In this document: one piece after another, positions 24,511 through 33,881 of the stretch
Layout: the number at the start of each line of letters is the position of its first letter
How positions within the stretch are numbered: position 1 is the first letter of the stretch
Assembly: GCA_943372215.1 (NCBI GenBank)
Contig: CALRXU020000004.1
Location: 62,001 to 126,000 of the forward strand
Direction: 5' to 3'
Origin: UBA6183 sp943372215
Lineage (GTDB): Bacteria; Bacteroidota; Bacteroidia; UKL13-3
DNA length: 64,000 nt
The notes under the pieces: model-generated
What the model saw: the letters and a program-made list of their open reading frames with translations, nothing else
What the model was told of the DNA's origin: nothing
Databases searched by the model: none
Position numbers and translations under genes: made by a program

Positions 24511-25237
24511 AAAAATTGAAGTGGTATTAACCCCCGCATTGTTGCACTTGTATCAGGTGCAGCATAAAAATGTGGTAATTATAGATATACTTAGAGCAAC
24601 CAGCAGCATTTGTGTGGCTTTTTACGGTGGAGTAAATAAAATATTGCCCGTGTCTACACCAGAAGAGTGCATGATGTTTAAAGACTTTGATTTTTTATGC
24701 GCTGCGGAAAGAAATGCCGTAAAACTACCTGGATTCGATATGGGGAATTCGCCATTTGAATTTCAAAACCCATTGTTAAAAGAAAGAAACATTGCTTTTA
24801 CCACCACCAACGGAACAAAAGCCATTAAACAAAGTAAAGAACTGGGCGCAGGAAAAATAATCATCGGTAGTTTTTTAAACTTAGAGGCGCTGGTAAGTTG
24901 GTTAAAACAACAACCGGAAGATGTAATCCTGTTATGTGCAGGTTGGAAAGACAAGGCCAATTTAGAAGATTCCTTGTTTGCGGGTGCATTGGTTCATGCA
25001 TTAAAAGATGAGTTTACAACTACATGCGATTCAGCATTAATGGCTGCTACTTTATACACCACCATGCAACATGATTTAGAGGGTTATGTGCGATTGTCAT
25101 CACATGCCAACAGGTTTAAAGCACTGCATGCAGCCGAAGATGATGTGCGATTTTGCGTGCAAATGAATTCAGCTCCGGCACTGCCAATTATGCAAGGCGA
25201 ATATTTGGTCAATGCGCTTACAACGGCTTCTATTTAA
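24503..25237 (+). CDS. comB: 2-phosphosulfolactate phosphatase family protein (ComB)
   Basis: A 244-residue ComB-family protein. Family marks are VVIIDILRATSSI, GVNKILPVSTPEEC, CAAERNAVKLPGFDMGNSP, TTTNGTKAI, CAGWKDKANLEDSLFAGALV. In methanogens ComB dephosphorylates 2-phosphosulfolactate in coenzyme M synthesis. Bacteroidota do not make coenzyme M, so here it may serve sulfolactate or sulfonate metabolism, perhaps the cysteate-derived sulfonolipids of this phylum; that is inference. The start is a GTG inside the previous gene. No ComA or ComC is seen nearby. Confidence 0.87.
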   Translation: MSRKIEVVLTPALLHLYQVQHKNVVIIDILRATSSICVAFYGGVNKILPVSTPEECMMFKDFDFLCAAERNAVKLPGFDMGNSPFEFQNPLLKERNIAFTTTNGTKAIKQSKELGAGKIIIGSFLNLEALVSWLKQQPEDVILLCAGWKDKANLEDSLFAGALVHALKDEFTTTCDSALMAATLYTTMQHDLEGYVRLSSHANRFKALHAAEDDVRFCVQMNSAPALPIMQGEYLVNALTTASI

Positions 25238-25317
25238 CTGCATGCTACCCAATATGAATTGCTAAACTTTTTTTAACCAAATGCGTTTTTTTTCAATCAC
25301 TATTTAATATCCATTGT

Positions 25318-26289
25318 TTGAAGACATATCAAGAACTTTATGTTTTAGTTGAGCAGGAAATAGCTCATTTGAAGTACGATAAAAAGCCGGATGAACTCTA
25401 CCAGCCAATAGAGTATATGCTTTCATTGGGAGGCAAACGCTTGCGCCCAGTACTGGTGCTAATGGCCGCTGATATGTTTGGTTTTGATATTCAAAAAGCC
25501 TTGCCTACAGCCTTAGCGGTTGAGGTTTTTCACAACTTTACTCTGGTACACGATGATATCATGGATCATGCAGACATTAGAAGAGGCAAACCAACAGTTC
25601 ATAAAAAATGGAATGAGCCGGTTGCTATTTTATCAGGTGATTTGATGATGATAAAGGCAATGGATTTATTGTGTGAAACAGACATTGACCCAATACGCCC
25701 ATTGATTAGTTTATTCAATAAAACAGCTGCTGAAGTGTGCGAAGGACAACAGCTTGATATGAATTTTGAGTCTGTAGCAGCGGTAACTGAACAGCAATAT
25801 ATTGAAATGATTACCCTAAAAACAGCCGTTTTATTGGGATGCAGTTTGCAGTTGGGAGCAATGGTGGCAGGAGCATCAACAGCAGACCAAATTCATATAT
25901 ACGAGTTTGGTAAGAATATGGGTGTGGCTTTTCAAATACAAGATGATATTTTAGATAGTTTTGGTGAAGGAGATAAAGTGGGAAAAAAAATAGGTGGTGA
26001 TATCGCTGCCAATAAAAAAACATTGTTATTAATTGAGGCCCTGCAAAGTGCAAAGGATGATGATTTGGTGGCCATAAAAAACTGGCTCACTATTACTAAC
26101 AAAGAGCAAGAGAAAATAAATTCCGTACTTGATATTTACAATAAGTATGATGTAAGGGGCAAGGCAGAGCGTTTAAAAGAGCATTACTTAAAATTGGCTT
26201 TTGAACACCTAAGTAAGCTAAGTGTATCTGCCGAAAATAGCAGCGTGCTAAAACAAACGGCCATTGATTTAATGGAGCGAATGAGTTAG
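25318..26289 (+). CDS. Polyprenyl (short-chain isoprenyl) diphosphate synthase
   Basis: A 323-residue trans-prenyltransferase that condenses isopentenyl diphosphate with allylic diphosphates. The first Asp-rich motif is Asp79-Asp80-x-x-Asp83 (VHDDIMD) and the second Asp209-Asp210-x-x-Asp213 (QDDILD), with GGKRLRP and the KT pair near 168-169. The residue five before the first motif is Phe74, an aromatic position that in studied enzymes limits product to about C15-C20; the product call is therefore inference. The start is TTG, with no upstream in-frame ATG that adds a family-like N-terminus. A weak terminator follows. Confidence 0.9.
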   Translation: MKTYQELYVLVEQEIAHLKYDKKPDELYQPIEYMLSLGGKRLRPVLVLMAADMFGFDIQKALPTALAVEVFHNFTLVHDDIMDHADIRRGKPTVHKKWNEPVAILSGDLMMIKAMDLLCETDIDPIRPLISLFNKTAAEVCEGQQLDMNFESVAAVTEQQYIEMITLKTAVLLGCSLQLGAMVAGASTADQIHIYEFGKNMGVAFQIQDDILDSFGEGDKVGKKIGGDIAANKKTLLLIEALQSAKDDDLVAIKNWLTITNKEQEKINSVLDIYNKYDVRGKAERLKEHYLKLAFEHLSKLSVSAENSSVLKQTAIDLMERMS

Positions 26290-26327
26290 TTATTTCAGTA
26301 AAAGCAAAAATTTACCTTTCACATTCA

Positions 26328-26354
26328 AGCACATCCAGCTTGAGGTGTTTTTTT
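26328..26354 (+). terminator. Probable intrinsic terminator after the prenyl synthase gene
   Basis: CACATC and GAGGTG (one A-G mismatch) around a 6-base loop, followed by seven T. An overlapping alternative hairpin CAAGC/GCTTG (26326-26342) competes with it. Confidence 0.5.
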
Positions 26355-26365
26355 ACCTGATGGTT

Positions 26366-26373
26366 TAAGTTTG
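26366..26373 (+). promoter_or_regulatory. -7 box of the BtuB-like receptor gene
   Basis: TAAGTTTG, a TAnnTTTG match, 31 bases before the ATG. The nearest TTG is at 23 bp, longer than usual. No cobalamin riboswitch signature is visible. Confidence 0.4.
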
Positions 26374-26404
26374 AAACGATATCATCGCGCCAAATTTATA
26401 AAAC

Positions 26405-28213
26405 ATGAAGGCAGGCTTAGCTTTATTAATTGCTGGACTAAACTTATTTGGATATGCTGCCCAGGCACAAACCGATTCCGTATTATTGGATGATGCAATG
26501 GTTACCAGCAACAGGATAATCCGTTCACTTAATCAATCCGCACAAAGTATTCATGTGCTTCAAAAAAAGGAAATAAACAGTTTACCGGGAACTGTTCCAG
26601 CTGAATGGTTGGGCAATGTAAGTGGTGTTGATATCAGGCAACGTGGTCCACTGGGTGTTCAAGCTGATTTGGGCATTCGTGGAGGTTCATTTGATCAGAG
26701 TTTGGTGCTGCTAAATGGAATGAAACTGAGCGACCCTCAAACCGGGCATCATTTGTTTAACCTGCCACTTACTTCAGCGGCCATCGAACAAATTGAGGTA
26801 ACAAAAACTTCAGCATCACGCCAATATGGAATAAATGCGTTAACAGGAGCGGTAAACTTTGTTACCAAAGTGCCAGAAAAAAACATGGTTTACCTAGGTG
26901 CTTATGGGGGTGATTTTGGCCTTTATGGGGTGCAGGCTGGTGTGGCATTTACTCAAAAAAAGGTTGGGCAGCATATTTCGTATGCCAAATCGGCTTCCAA
27001 TGGATATAACAGAAATACGGATTTTAACACGTCCCAGTTGTTTTATCAGGCCACTATAAAAGGTAAAAAATCAAGTGTAAATTTTATTGGCGGTTATACT
27101 GATAGAGCTTTTGGGGCAGCGGGTTTTTATGTGCTTAACTCATCTGAATATGAGCACCTAAAAACAGCTTTTGGTGGCATACAATACCAAGTAAAATGGA
27201 ATAGGCTCAGCATCAAAGCCCAAACCTACTACCGTTACAATCAAGATCATTACATCTTTTTACGCGATAATCCGCAGGTGTTTCAAAACAGGCACTTTTC
27301 GCACGTTGCAGGTGCTGAGTTGCATGCAACTTACACAACAAGTTTAGGCATAACTGGTGTAGGTATTGATAGCCGAACAGAACAGTTAAGAAGCAATAAC
27401 TTAGGTACGCGTGAACGCACCATCAATGGATTGTTTGCTGAACATCGGTTTTCGTTCTTTGGCAAAAAAGTATTGGTAACGCCAGGTGTTTATATAAACC
27501 AGTATAATGGAAGTCAGGTGGCCGCATTTCCAGGTATTGACGCCAGTTATGCGTTTAAAAGTGGATGGGTATTTTTTGCCGCAGCAGATAAAGGGATGCG
27601 TTTGCCAACTTATACTGATTTGTATTATCAAGGTCCAAGCAATACAGGTAACCCTGATTTAAAGCCCGAAGAAGCTTTTTCTACTGAGGTTGGCATAAAA
27701 TGGACAAAAGGCAGGGCTTTTGCTTCAATAGCTGCATTTAACCGTAACTCAGCAAACCTAATTGATTGGGCAAAAACAGATGCTACACAAAAATGGAAGC
27801 CACTTAACGTTAATGAGGTTACTTTTAAGGGCATAGAAACCAATGCAGGCATAACCTTAAAAGGCTTGTTAAAGCGAGCTGCAATGGGCTATACCTATAT
27901 TGATGCCAATATCAATCAAACAGAAAACTACCTAAGTAGGTATGCTTTAACCCATATTCGTCATCAAATAACTGGAAATGTGGCACTCAAATGGTGGAAA
28001 CAATTGGAACAAACCTTAACAATCAGGCACATTAATCGGGTAACCCTAACTGATTATACCCTTATTGACACCAAGCTAATGTATAGTTTTAAACAATTTA
28101 CCGCTTATACCGAAGTAACTAATGTGTTTGATGTAAGCTATATAGAGGCTGGATTTGTAAATATGCCAGGCCGTTGGTATAAGTTAGGGTTTATTTATGA
28201 ATTTAATTATTAG
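26405..28213 (+). CDS. TonB-dependent receptor, small BtuB-like type
   Basis: A 602-residue outer-membrane receptor with signal peptide (1-21, ending AQAQ), a TonB-box-like start (DSVLLDDAMVTS), and a plug domain (about 40-155: VSGVDIRQRGPLGVQ, LGIRGGSFDQSLVLLNG, IEVTKTSASRQYG). A 22-strand-like barrel follows, with YKFNY-like closing strand LGFIYEFNY. It lacks the N-terminal carboxypeptidase-regulatory-like domain of SusC-type receptors. Size and plug resemble BtuB and siderophore receptors; the substrate is not known and no riboswitch helps decide. Confidence 0.9.
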   Translation: MKAGLALLIAGLNLFGYAAQAQTDSVLLDDAMVTSNRIIRSLNQSAQSIHVLQKKEINSLPGTVPAEWLGNVSGVDIRQRGPLGVQADLGIRGGSFDQSLVLLNGMKLSDPQTGHHLFNLPLTSAAIEQIEVTKTSASRQYGINALTGAVNFVTKVPEKNMVYLGAYGGDFGLYGVQAGVAFTQKKVGQHISYAKSASNGYNRNTDFNTSQLFYQATIKGKKSSVNFIGGYTDRAFGAAGFYVLNSSEYEHLKTAFGGIQYQVKWNRLSIKAQTYYRYNQDHYIFLRDNPQVFQNRHFSHVAGAELHATYTTSLGITGVGIDSRTEQLRSNNLGTRERTINGLFAEHRFSFFGKKVLVTPGVYINQYNGSQVAAFPGIDASYAFKSGWVFFAAADKGMRLPTYTDLYYQGPSNTGNPDLKPEEAFSTEVGIKWTKGRAFASIAAFNRNSANLIDWAKTDATQKWKPLNVNEVTFKGIETNAGITLKGLLKRAAMGYTYIDANINQTENYLSRYALTHIRHQITGNVALKWWKQLEQTLTIRHINRVTLTDYTLIDTKLMYSFKQFTAYTEVTNVFDVSYIEAGFVNMPGRWYKLGFIYEFNY

Positions 28214-28252
28214 ACAATTTTAACTTTGAGTAGCTTAAGTCAATACAATTAT

Positions 28253-28260
28253 TATTTTTG
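28253..28260 (+). promoter_or_regulatory. -7 box of the pyruvate dehydrogenase E2 gene
   Basis: TATTTTTG, a TAnnTTTG match, 39 bases before the ATG. The upstream TTG is at 24 bp, so the -33 box is doubtful. Confidence 0.5.
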
Positions 28261-28299
28261 CTTGATTAAATTGTTTAAACATTATTATCAGATAAAAAT

Positions 28300-29547
28300 A
28301 TGGCAGAAGTAATACGCATGCCCAAGATGAGCGATACCATGACAGAAGGGGTAATTGTATCATGGCTAAAAAAAGTAGGCGATGATATAAAACCTGGAGA
28401 TATTTTGGCAGAGGTAGAAACAGATAAAGCCACCATGGAGCTTGAAAACTATGTTAAAGGCACCTTGTTACACATTGGAATAGAAGCTGGAGGTAGCGTT
28501 CCGGTAGATGCGGTGATTGCTATTGTAGGCCAAAAGGGCGAAGACGTGAGTGCCTTTTTAGCTAATTCGCCTGCAACGGCTTCAGCTACTGTGGAAGCAC
28601 CAAAACAGGAAACACCTGTAGTTGAAACCAAAAGCCAACCTGTGGTAGAAAATGCAACCGCTGATAGCCGTTTAAAGGCATCTCCTTTGGCTAAAAAAAT
28701 AGCTGATGACAAAGGGATTGACTTAAGCAAAATAAGCGGAAGTGGTGATCAGGGACGTATCGTTAAACGTGATGTGGAGAGCTTTACCCCTGCAACGGGT
28801 GCTTCCACTGCTGCGGTAAATGCAGAGGCGAAACAACCTGTATCTTTACCTGCTGTTGTTGGTGAAGAAAGTTACCATGAGGTAAATGTATCTCAAATGC
28901 GCAAAGCCATTGCCCGCAGGTTAAGCGAAAGCAAACACACTGCACCGCATTTTTATTTAACCATGAGTATTAACATGGATAAAGTAAATGAGGCTCGTAA
29001 AGCAATGTTGGATTACAGCCCGGTTAAAATTTCAGTAAACGATATTATTATCAAAGCCGTTGCGGCTTCGTTGCGCAAACACCCAGACGTAAACACATCA
29101 TGGTTAGGTGATAAAATCAGGTACAACCACCACATCCATGTTGGGGTGGCTGTTGCTATTGAGGATGGGCTGATTGTTCCGGTAATTAAGTTTGCTGACA
29201 ATAAAAGTTTATCGCACATTAGTGCAGAGGTAAAAGACCTTGCAAGCAGGGCTAAAATAAAAAAATTACAGCCCCATGAGTTTGAAGGAAATACCTTTAC
29301 CATCTCCAATTTGGGCATGTTTGGTATAGATCAGTTTACGGCAATTATCAATCCGCCTGATGCCTGTATATTGGCTATTGGGGCATCTAAAGAAACACCT
29401 ATTGTAGAAAACGGCCAAATAAAAATTGGCAGCGTAATGAAAGTAACGTTAAGTTGTGATCACCGAGCTGTTGATGGTGCGGTTGGTTCAGCTTTCTTAC
29501 AAACACTGAAAGAACTGTTAGAAAATCCGGTTAAATTGTTGGTTTAA
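28300..29547 (+). CDS. Pyruvate dehydrogenase complex dihydrolipoyl acetyltransferase (E2)
   Basis: A 415-residue E2 subunit that moves the acetyl group from lipoamide to CoA. One N-terminal lipoyl domain (1-80) carries Lys43 in VETDKATMELEN; a linker rich in Ala/Thr/Val follows, then the peripheral-subunit-binding domain (about 124-160: LKASPLAKKIADDKGIDLSKI) and the catalytic domain (about 190-415) with His388 and Asp392 in SCDHRAVDGA. The RMPKMSDTMTEG start and single lipoyl domain are typical of the PDH (not oxoglutarate) E2 in Bacteroidota. E1 and E3 are not adjacent. Confidence 0.93.
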   Translation: MAEVIRMPKMSDTMTEGVIVSWLKKVGDDIKPGDILAEVETDKATMELENYVKGTLLHIGIEAGGSVPVDAVIAIVGQKGEDVSAFLANSPATASATVEAPKQETPVVETKSQPVVENATADSRLKASPLAKKIADDKGIDLSKISGSGDQGRIVKRDVESFTPATGASTAAVNAEAKQPVSLPAVVGEESYHEVNVSQMRKAIARRLSESKHTAPHFYLTMSINMDKVNEARKAMLDYSPVKISVNDIIIKAVAASLRKHPDVNTSWLGDKIRYNHHIHVGVAVAIEDGLIVPVIKFADNKSLSHISAEVKDLASRAKIKKLQPHEFEGNTFTISNLGMFGIDQFTAIINPPDACILAIGASKETPIVENGQIKIGSVMKVTLSCDHRAVDGAVGSAFLQTLKELLENPVKLLV

Positions 29548-29559
29548 TGCAATAGTGAT

Positions 29560-30225
29560 ATGGTATTCAGGTTGGTTTTTTTAGTAGGTATTGTGCTATT
29601 TAAACCAATGGCAAGTTTTGGCCAGGATACCATTTATAGGATGAATGGTGATACCGTTTTTGCTAAAGTAATTGGTGTTAATGCAGAAGATGTTAAGTAC
29701 AAAAAAGACGGAAATATATCCGGGCCTACTTATACCATCTTGCGTTCAACGGTAAAATCCATCAGCTATAAAAATGGAACTACCATAAGTATTGATGGGA
29801 AACAAGGTGAAGCCATAGCAACTGTGCCAGATACTTCCAGCTTGGTTATCCTTCCAGTGCAAGAACAACCAGATTTGGTTTTGCCAGACACTTCCGCTAC
29901 CACATTGGTTGATGAGAGTTATTCTTTAAACGGCCGAGACGATGCCAAGGCATATTATAAAAAATATAAAATGGCTGCGGCCCTTACGCTAACAATCAGC
30001 TTATTATCACCTTTAGTTGGATTGGTGCCAGCTTTCACTTGCTCAGTAAAGTCTCCGGCTGAAACCAATTTGGGTTATCCTGATGATAAGATGGCTAAAA
30101 ACCAAACTTATACAAAAGCTTATGCTAAAGAGGCCAATAAAATAAAACAAACCAAAGTTTGGACAGGATGGGCCATTGGCCTTGCGGTTAACTATGGCTT
30201 AAGTATTTTATTATTTGGGAATTAG
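29560..30225 (+). CDS. Exported/membrane hypothetical protein
   Basis: A 221-residue protein with a signal peptide (1-21, VGIVLFKPMASFGQ). A small beta domain follows (22-75: DTIYRMNGDTVFAKVIGVN, DVKYKKDGNISGPTYTI), a pattern seen in many Bacteroidota proteins of unknown role. A linker and a C-terminal part with two hydrophobic segments (about 142-165 and 205-219) complete it. It starts 12 bases after the E2 stop, so it may share that transcript, but the role is unrelated as far as I can see. It ends five bases before the convergent gene end. Confidence 0.7.
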   Translation: MVFRLVFLVGIVLFKPMASFGQDTIYRMNGDTVFAKVIGVNAEDVKYKKDGNISGPTYTILRSTVKSISYKNGTTISIDGKQGEAIATVPDTSSLVILPVQEQPDLVLPDTSATTLVDESYSLNGRDDAKAYYKKYKMAAALTLTISLLSPLVGLVPAFTCSVKSPAETNLGYPDDKMAKNQTYTKAYAKEANKIKQTKVWTGWAIGLAVNYGLSILLFGN

Positions 30226-30230
30226 CGGAG

Positions 30231-31211
30231 TTATTTTTTAACGTTACCAATATTTTTCTTTACAACAGATTTTTGCGATTTGCCTTGCGCAGTTTTTGCT
30301 GGGGTGTTGTTTGCGTTTAAACGGCTTTCTTCTTTAACTGCTGGAATTGCGTTATTTTGGTAAGTTTTTGCGTACACCCGGTTGGTTTTATACTCAGCCA
30401 CAATAGCCGATTGTACACGAAACTGCATATAAAGTTGATGAGCCATTCCGTTGCGAACATTTGCAGGGAAATGAAACCAAAGCTGATGTTTTTGTTTAAG
30501 GCCAAGCAACTGTTCCCTATGGCTTTGCCAAGATGTTGTGGGACGTGGTATCCACCAATGCGGATATGCATTAAAACGCCAGCTAGAGAGATAACGGTTG
30601 TATTGCGCTCCATAGATATAACTTAGTATAGGCCAATAACCTTCTCCATGTTCAATCGGAGTGCCTGTTGAAACATCTAATGTTGCTGTTGGCGCAACGG
30701 GATCAGGTACTGAATAATACTGAAATACCCCAAATTTAGGTGCTGTTTTGGGAATGGTGTTTCCTGTAATGTTTAGAATGCCGCCTTCCGGTTGCGTTTC
30801 AATCACGTAGGCACTGCCGTACAATGTTTCATCACCTACCATTTGCAAGGTAATGTTGCCTATTTCGTTCCGTTCAATTTCAATAGCAGCCACATCCTGG
30901 CTTTCCATATCATTAACCAAAACCTGCAAAACAATGGTGTGTGTATTGTTTTCAATCAGGTCAATTACTTTAATGTAATCTACCATGTCATCATTATTTA
31001 AATCCAGGTTATTTACATAGGAATCTTGTCTGTTTAGCCCTTCCTCAAACAATTCTAGTGTTGACGAATTTTTGAACAATTCCAGGACGCCATAAAGATT
31101 TAAATTATCGCCTGGCAAGCCCAACGAATCAGGTGCTTGTGTTTGGGCATGAAGGCCATCAAAGAGATTGAAAGACAGAAAAAGAGTAGTAAAGATTAAA
31201 AGTGGTCTCAT
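30231..31211 (-). CDS. Exported hypothetical protein with a Ca-binding-like DxNxDxxxD segment
   Basis: A 326-residue protein. I start at Met encoded at 31211 because it gives a clear signal peptide (RPLLIFTTLFLSFNLFDGLHAQ). A DLNNDDMVDYIKVID stretch (about residues 68-82) has the spacing of calcium loops found in secreted proteins. The middle is beta-rich, including YVIETQPEGGILNITGN and an aromatic WRFNAYPHWWIPRPTTSW. The C-terminus is basic and low complexity (KSQKSVVKKNIGNVKK). I know no named family. It is divergent from rho across a 285-base region. Confidence 0.7.
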   Translation of the reverse strand: MRPLLIFTTLFLSFNLFDGLHAQTQAPDSLGLPGDNLNLYGVLELFKNSSTLELFEEGLNRQDSYVNNLDLNNDDMVDYIKVIDLIENNTHTIVLQVLVNDMESQDVAAIEIERNEIGNITLQMVGDETLYGSAYVIETQPEGGILNITGNTIPKTAPKFGVFQYYSVPDPVAPTATLDVSTGTPIEHGEGYWPILSYIYGAQYNRYLSSWRFNAYPHWWIPRPTTSWQSHREQLLGLKQKHQLWFHFPANVRNGMAHQLYMQFRVQSAIVAEYKTNRVYAKTYQNNAIPAVKEESRLNANNTPAKTAQGKSQKSVVKKNIGNVKK

Positions 31212-31244
31212 TTTAAGTGAATTATTAACCCAATAAATCATGAT

Positions 31245-31316
31245 GTGCATTAGCGTGCAAGATAACGTTTTACAGAATAATCATAGAGGTGAAGCCTTTA
31301 TGAGAGGCTAATGCAC
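31245..31316. repeat. Structured inverted repeats in the rho upstream region
   Basis: GTGCATTAGC (31245-31254) and GCTAATGCAC (31307-31316) are exact inverse copies with 52 bases between. A second pair, AGCCT/AGGCT (31293-31297 and 31305-31309), nests at the right arm and overlaps it. The whole 31212-31496 gap holds no gene. A regulatory leader or operator is possible; no consensus promoter was found here. Confidence 0.5.
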
Positions 31317-31496
31317 TTGATTTTAAGCGAATTGTCATTAAAATCAAATAATTTTTGCAATACCGAAATTATTTTTACCTTGCAAACGGAAATTCTTCCA
31401 AACTCTAGGCACATTCCCAAATTTAAAACCAATTGAAGGAAATGCAAAAAGAGTAAACAATCAAACAAAAATCTTAGTGTTTAATTAGTTTTTTTG

Positions 31497-33128
31497 ATGC
31501 ACAGTAATTCAACGTTATCCGATATGTTAATTTCGGAGTTACGCGAGGTAGCAACAGGGCTTAATATACCAGATATTGCTACACTTAGCAAAGAGCAGCT
31601 TATCACACAAATTCTACAACAACAAGAGTTGTTACAATCTATAAAAATGAACGAAAAATTACCAAAAGAAGGTGCTGAAGAGTCACCTAAAAAGAGAAGG
31701 GGGAGACCCAAAAAAGGGGAAGACAAGTTGGTGAGTGAAGAAAGCATGTTGGATCAATCCTCTGCTGGATTGTTGGATGACATAGACTTTACTCCTGCAC
31801 CTGCTAATGAAGTTAAAGAAGAGGAACCTCAAGCTGACCAACCGAATCAAACCTCGGCTCAGGAAGAAACGTTTGGTGAACAAGAAAACAACACCAACGA
31901 AGCACCTCAACAAAATAACCAAAAGGAAAATAACAATTGGAAAGATAAGCGCAACCACGAACGCAACGAGCGCAACGAACGCATCCAACAGCAACAAGCC
32001 TTATTGCAGGAGCTGGAAGGCATCGTAAGTAGCGAAGGGGTGTTGGAAACCATGCTTGATGGGTATGGCTTTTTACGTTCAAGCGATTACAACTACATGC
32101 CATCTCCTGATGATATTTATGTATCACCCTCGCAAATAAAACTGTTGGGACTAAAAACAGGAGATACGGTGCGTGGTACAATTCGTCCTCCAAAAGAAGG
32201 CGAGAAGTATTTTGCATTAATTAAGGTTGACTCTGTTAATGGAAGAAGCGCTGCCGAAATACGCGACCGTGTGGCTTTTGAGCACCTTACACCACTTTTT
32301 CCTGACGAAAAGTTAAACCTGTCTCAAAATTCAGTGTCCTATTCAACCCGCATTATTGATTTAATTGCCCCCATTGGAAAAGGGCAACGCGGTTTAATTG
32401 TGGCACAACCCAAAACAGGTAAAACCATTTTGTTAAAGGATATAGCCAATGCCATTGCAAAAAATCACCCTGAAGTGTACCTCATTATTTTGCTTATTGA
32501 CGAACGTCCGGAGGAGGTTACAGATATGCAACGTAGTGTTAGGGCTGAAGTGGTAGCCAGTACGTTTGATGAACCGGCTGAAAAACACGTAAAATTGGCC
32601 AATATTGTGCTTGAAAAGGCAAAACGAATGACAGAGTGTGGGCATGATGTGGTGATTCTATTGGATTCCATAACCCGCATGGCTAGGGCATTTAATACCG
32701 TGCAACCAGCATCAGGTAAAATATTATCGGGTGGTGTGGATGCCAATGCACTGCATAAACCCAAACGTTTTTTTGGTGCGGCACGTAAAATTGAAAACGG
32801 GGGCTCACTTACCATTATTGCTACAGCCCTAACGGAAACAGGTAGTAAAATGGATGAGGTGATTTTTGAAGAGTTTAAAGGTACCGGTAATATGGAGCTT
32901 CAATTAGATAGGAGATTGGCCAACAAACGCATTTATCCTTCTATTGATATTGTAGCAAGTAGCACCAGACGTGAAGATTTACTTATGGATAAACAAACCC
33001 TGCAACGTGTGTGGATTTTACGCAACCACATTGCAGATATGAATGCAGAAGAAGCCATGGCTGTGTTGTTGAAAAACATGAAAAACACCAACAGCAACGA
33101 GGAGTTTCTGGCATCCATGAATGGATAA
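31497..33128 (+). CDS. rho: Transcription termination factor Rho
   Basis: A 543-residue hexameric RNA-DNA helicase that ends transcripts. The N-terminal Rho domain (about 1-45) is followed by a long low-complexity insert (about 55-165) rich in Glu, Lys, Asn and Gln, ending in a run of RNER-type repeats; such inserts are common in Bacteroidota. The RNA-binding cold-shock-like domain (about 175-250: DGYGFLRSSDYNYMPSPDDIYVSPSQI), Walker A (AQPKTGKT), Walker B (VVILLDSITRMARA) and the SGGVDANALHKPKRFFGAARKIE Q/R-loop region follow. The start is ATG 31497; a later Met (MLISELREVAT) is also plausible. Confidence 0.96.
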   Translation: MHSNSTLSDMLISELREVATGLNIPDIATLSKEQLITQILQQQELLQSIKMNEKLPKEGAEESPKKRRGRPKKGEDKLVSEESMLDQSSAGLLDDIDFTPAPANEVKEEEPQADQPNQTSAQEETFGEQENNTNEAPQQNNQKENNNWKDKRNHERNERNERIQQQQALLQELEGIVSSEGVLETMLDGYGFLRSSDYNYMPSPDDIYVSPSQIKLLGLKTGDTVRGTIRPPKEGEKYFALIKVDSVNGRSAAEIRDRVAFEHLTPLFPDEKLNLSQNSVSYSTRIIDLIAPIGKGQRGLIVAQPKTGKTILLKDIANAIAKNHPEVYLIILLIDERPEEVTDMQRSVRAEVVASTFDEPAEKHVKLANIVLEKAKRMTECGHDVVILLDSITRMARAFNTVQPASGKILSGGVDANALHKPKRFFGAARKIENGGSLTIIATALTETGSKMDEVIFEEFKGTGNMELQLDRRLANKRIYPSIDIVASSTRREDLLMDKQTLQRVWILRNHIADMNAEEAMAVLLKNMKNTNSNEEFLASMNG

Positions 33129-33182
33129 GTTTAGCTTATTTCATCATAAATTAAAATAACGATTCATTAATGTGCAATCACT

Positions 33183-33190
33183 TACTTTTG
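33183..33190 (+). promoter_or_regulatory. -7 box of the peroxiredoxin gene
   Basis: TACTTTTG, full TAnnTTTG match, 27 bases before the ATG. No TTG is found 19-21 bp upstream. Confidence 0.6.
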
Positions 33191-33217
33191 CGGCATTAAA
33201 ATTAAACAAGAAACAAT

Positions 33218-33862
33218 ATGACTATGTTAGTAGGAAAAAAAGCCCCTTCATTTAAAGCTTCGGCAGTGGTTAATGGCGGAGAGTTTGTTGAAGAATTTTC
33301 ATTAGAACAATATATCGGAAATAAACATGTGGTGTTCTATTTTTACCCATTAGATTTTACCTTTGTTTGCCCTACTGAAATTATTGCATTTCAAAGAAGA
33401 ATAGCTGAGTTTGAAGAACGCGGAGTAGCCGTTGTAGGTTGTTCTATTGATTCAAAATTTAGCCACTGGGCTTGGTTAAATACCCCTCAAAACGATGGTG
33501 GTATCCAAGGTGTAAAATATCCTTTGGTAGCAGACGTAAACAAAACCATCGCCTTAAATTATGGCGTATTGGCTGGCCATTACAACTACGATGACAATGG
33601 AGACATGATTTGGGTAGGTAACCAAGGCGAAGATAGCGTGGCTTACCGTGGATTGTTTTTAATTGACAAAGCAGGTATCGTGCGCCACCAAGTGGTAAAC
33701 GATTTGCCTTTAGGCCGCAGTATTGATGAAACTTTGCGTATGGTAGATGCCTTACAATATTTTGAAACCAATGGCGAGGTTTGCCCTGCTGATTGGAACC
33801 GTGGTAAAGATGGCTTAAAAGATACTGCTGAAGGTATAGCCACTTATTTGGCAACACACTAA
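33218..33862 (+). CDS. 2-Cys peroxiredoxin (AhpC/Prx family)
   Basis: A 214-residue typical 2-Cys peroxiredoxin that reduces peroxides. The peroxidatic Cys51 sits in FYPLDFTFVCPTE, and the resolving Cys189 in GEVCPADW. DGGIQGVKYPLVAD is the loop where sensitive enzymes have GGLG. It is about 20 residues longer at the N-terminus than AhpC of E. coli and resembles the Prx1-like group. A strong terminator follows, so the gene appears monocistronic. No adjacent AhpF; thioredoxin is the likely reductant. Confidence 0.94.
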   Translation: MTMLVGKKAPSFKASAVVNGGEFVEEFSLEQYIGNKHVVFYFYPLDFTFVCPTEIIAFQRRIAEFEERGVAVVGCSIDSKFSHWAWLNTPQNDGGIQGVKYPLVADVNKTIALNYGVLAGHYNYDDNGDMIWVGNQGEDSVAYRGLFLIDKAGIVRHQVVNDLPLGRSIDETLRMVDALQYFETNGEVCPADWNRGKDGLKDTAEGIATYLATH

Positions 33863-33881
33863 ACAGTAAAAAAAAATCCCG

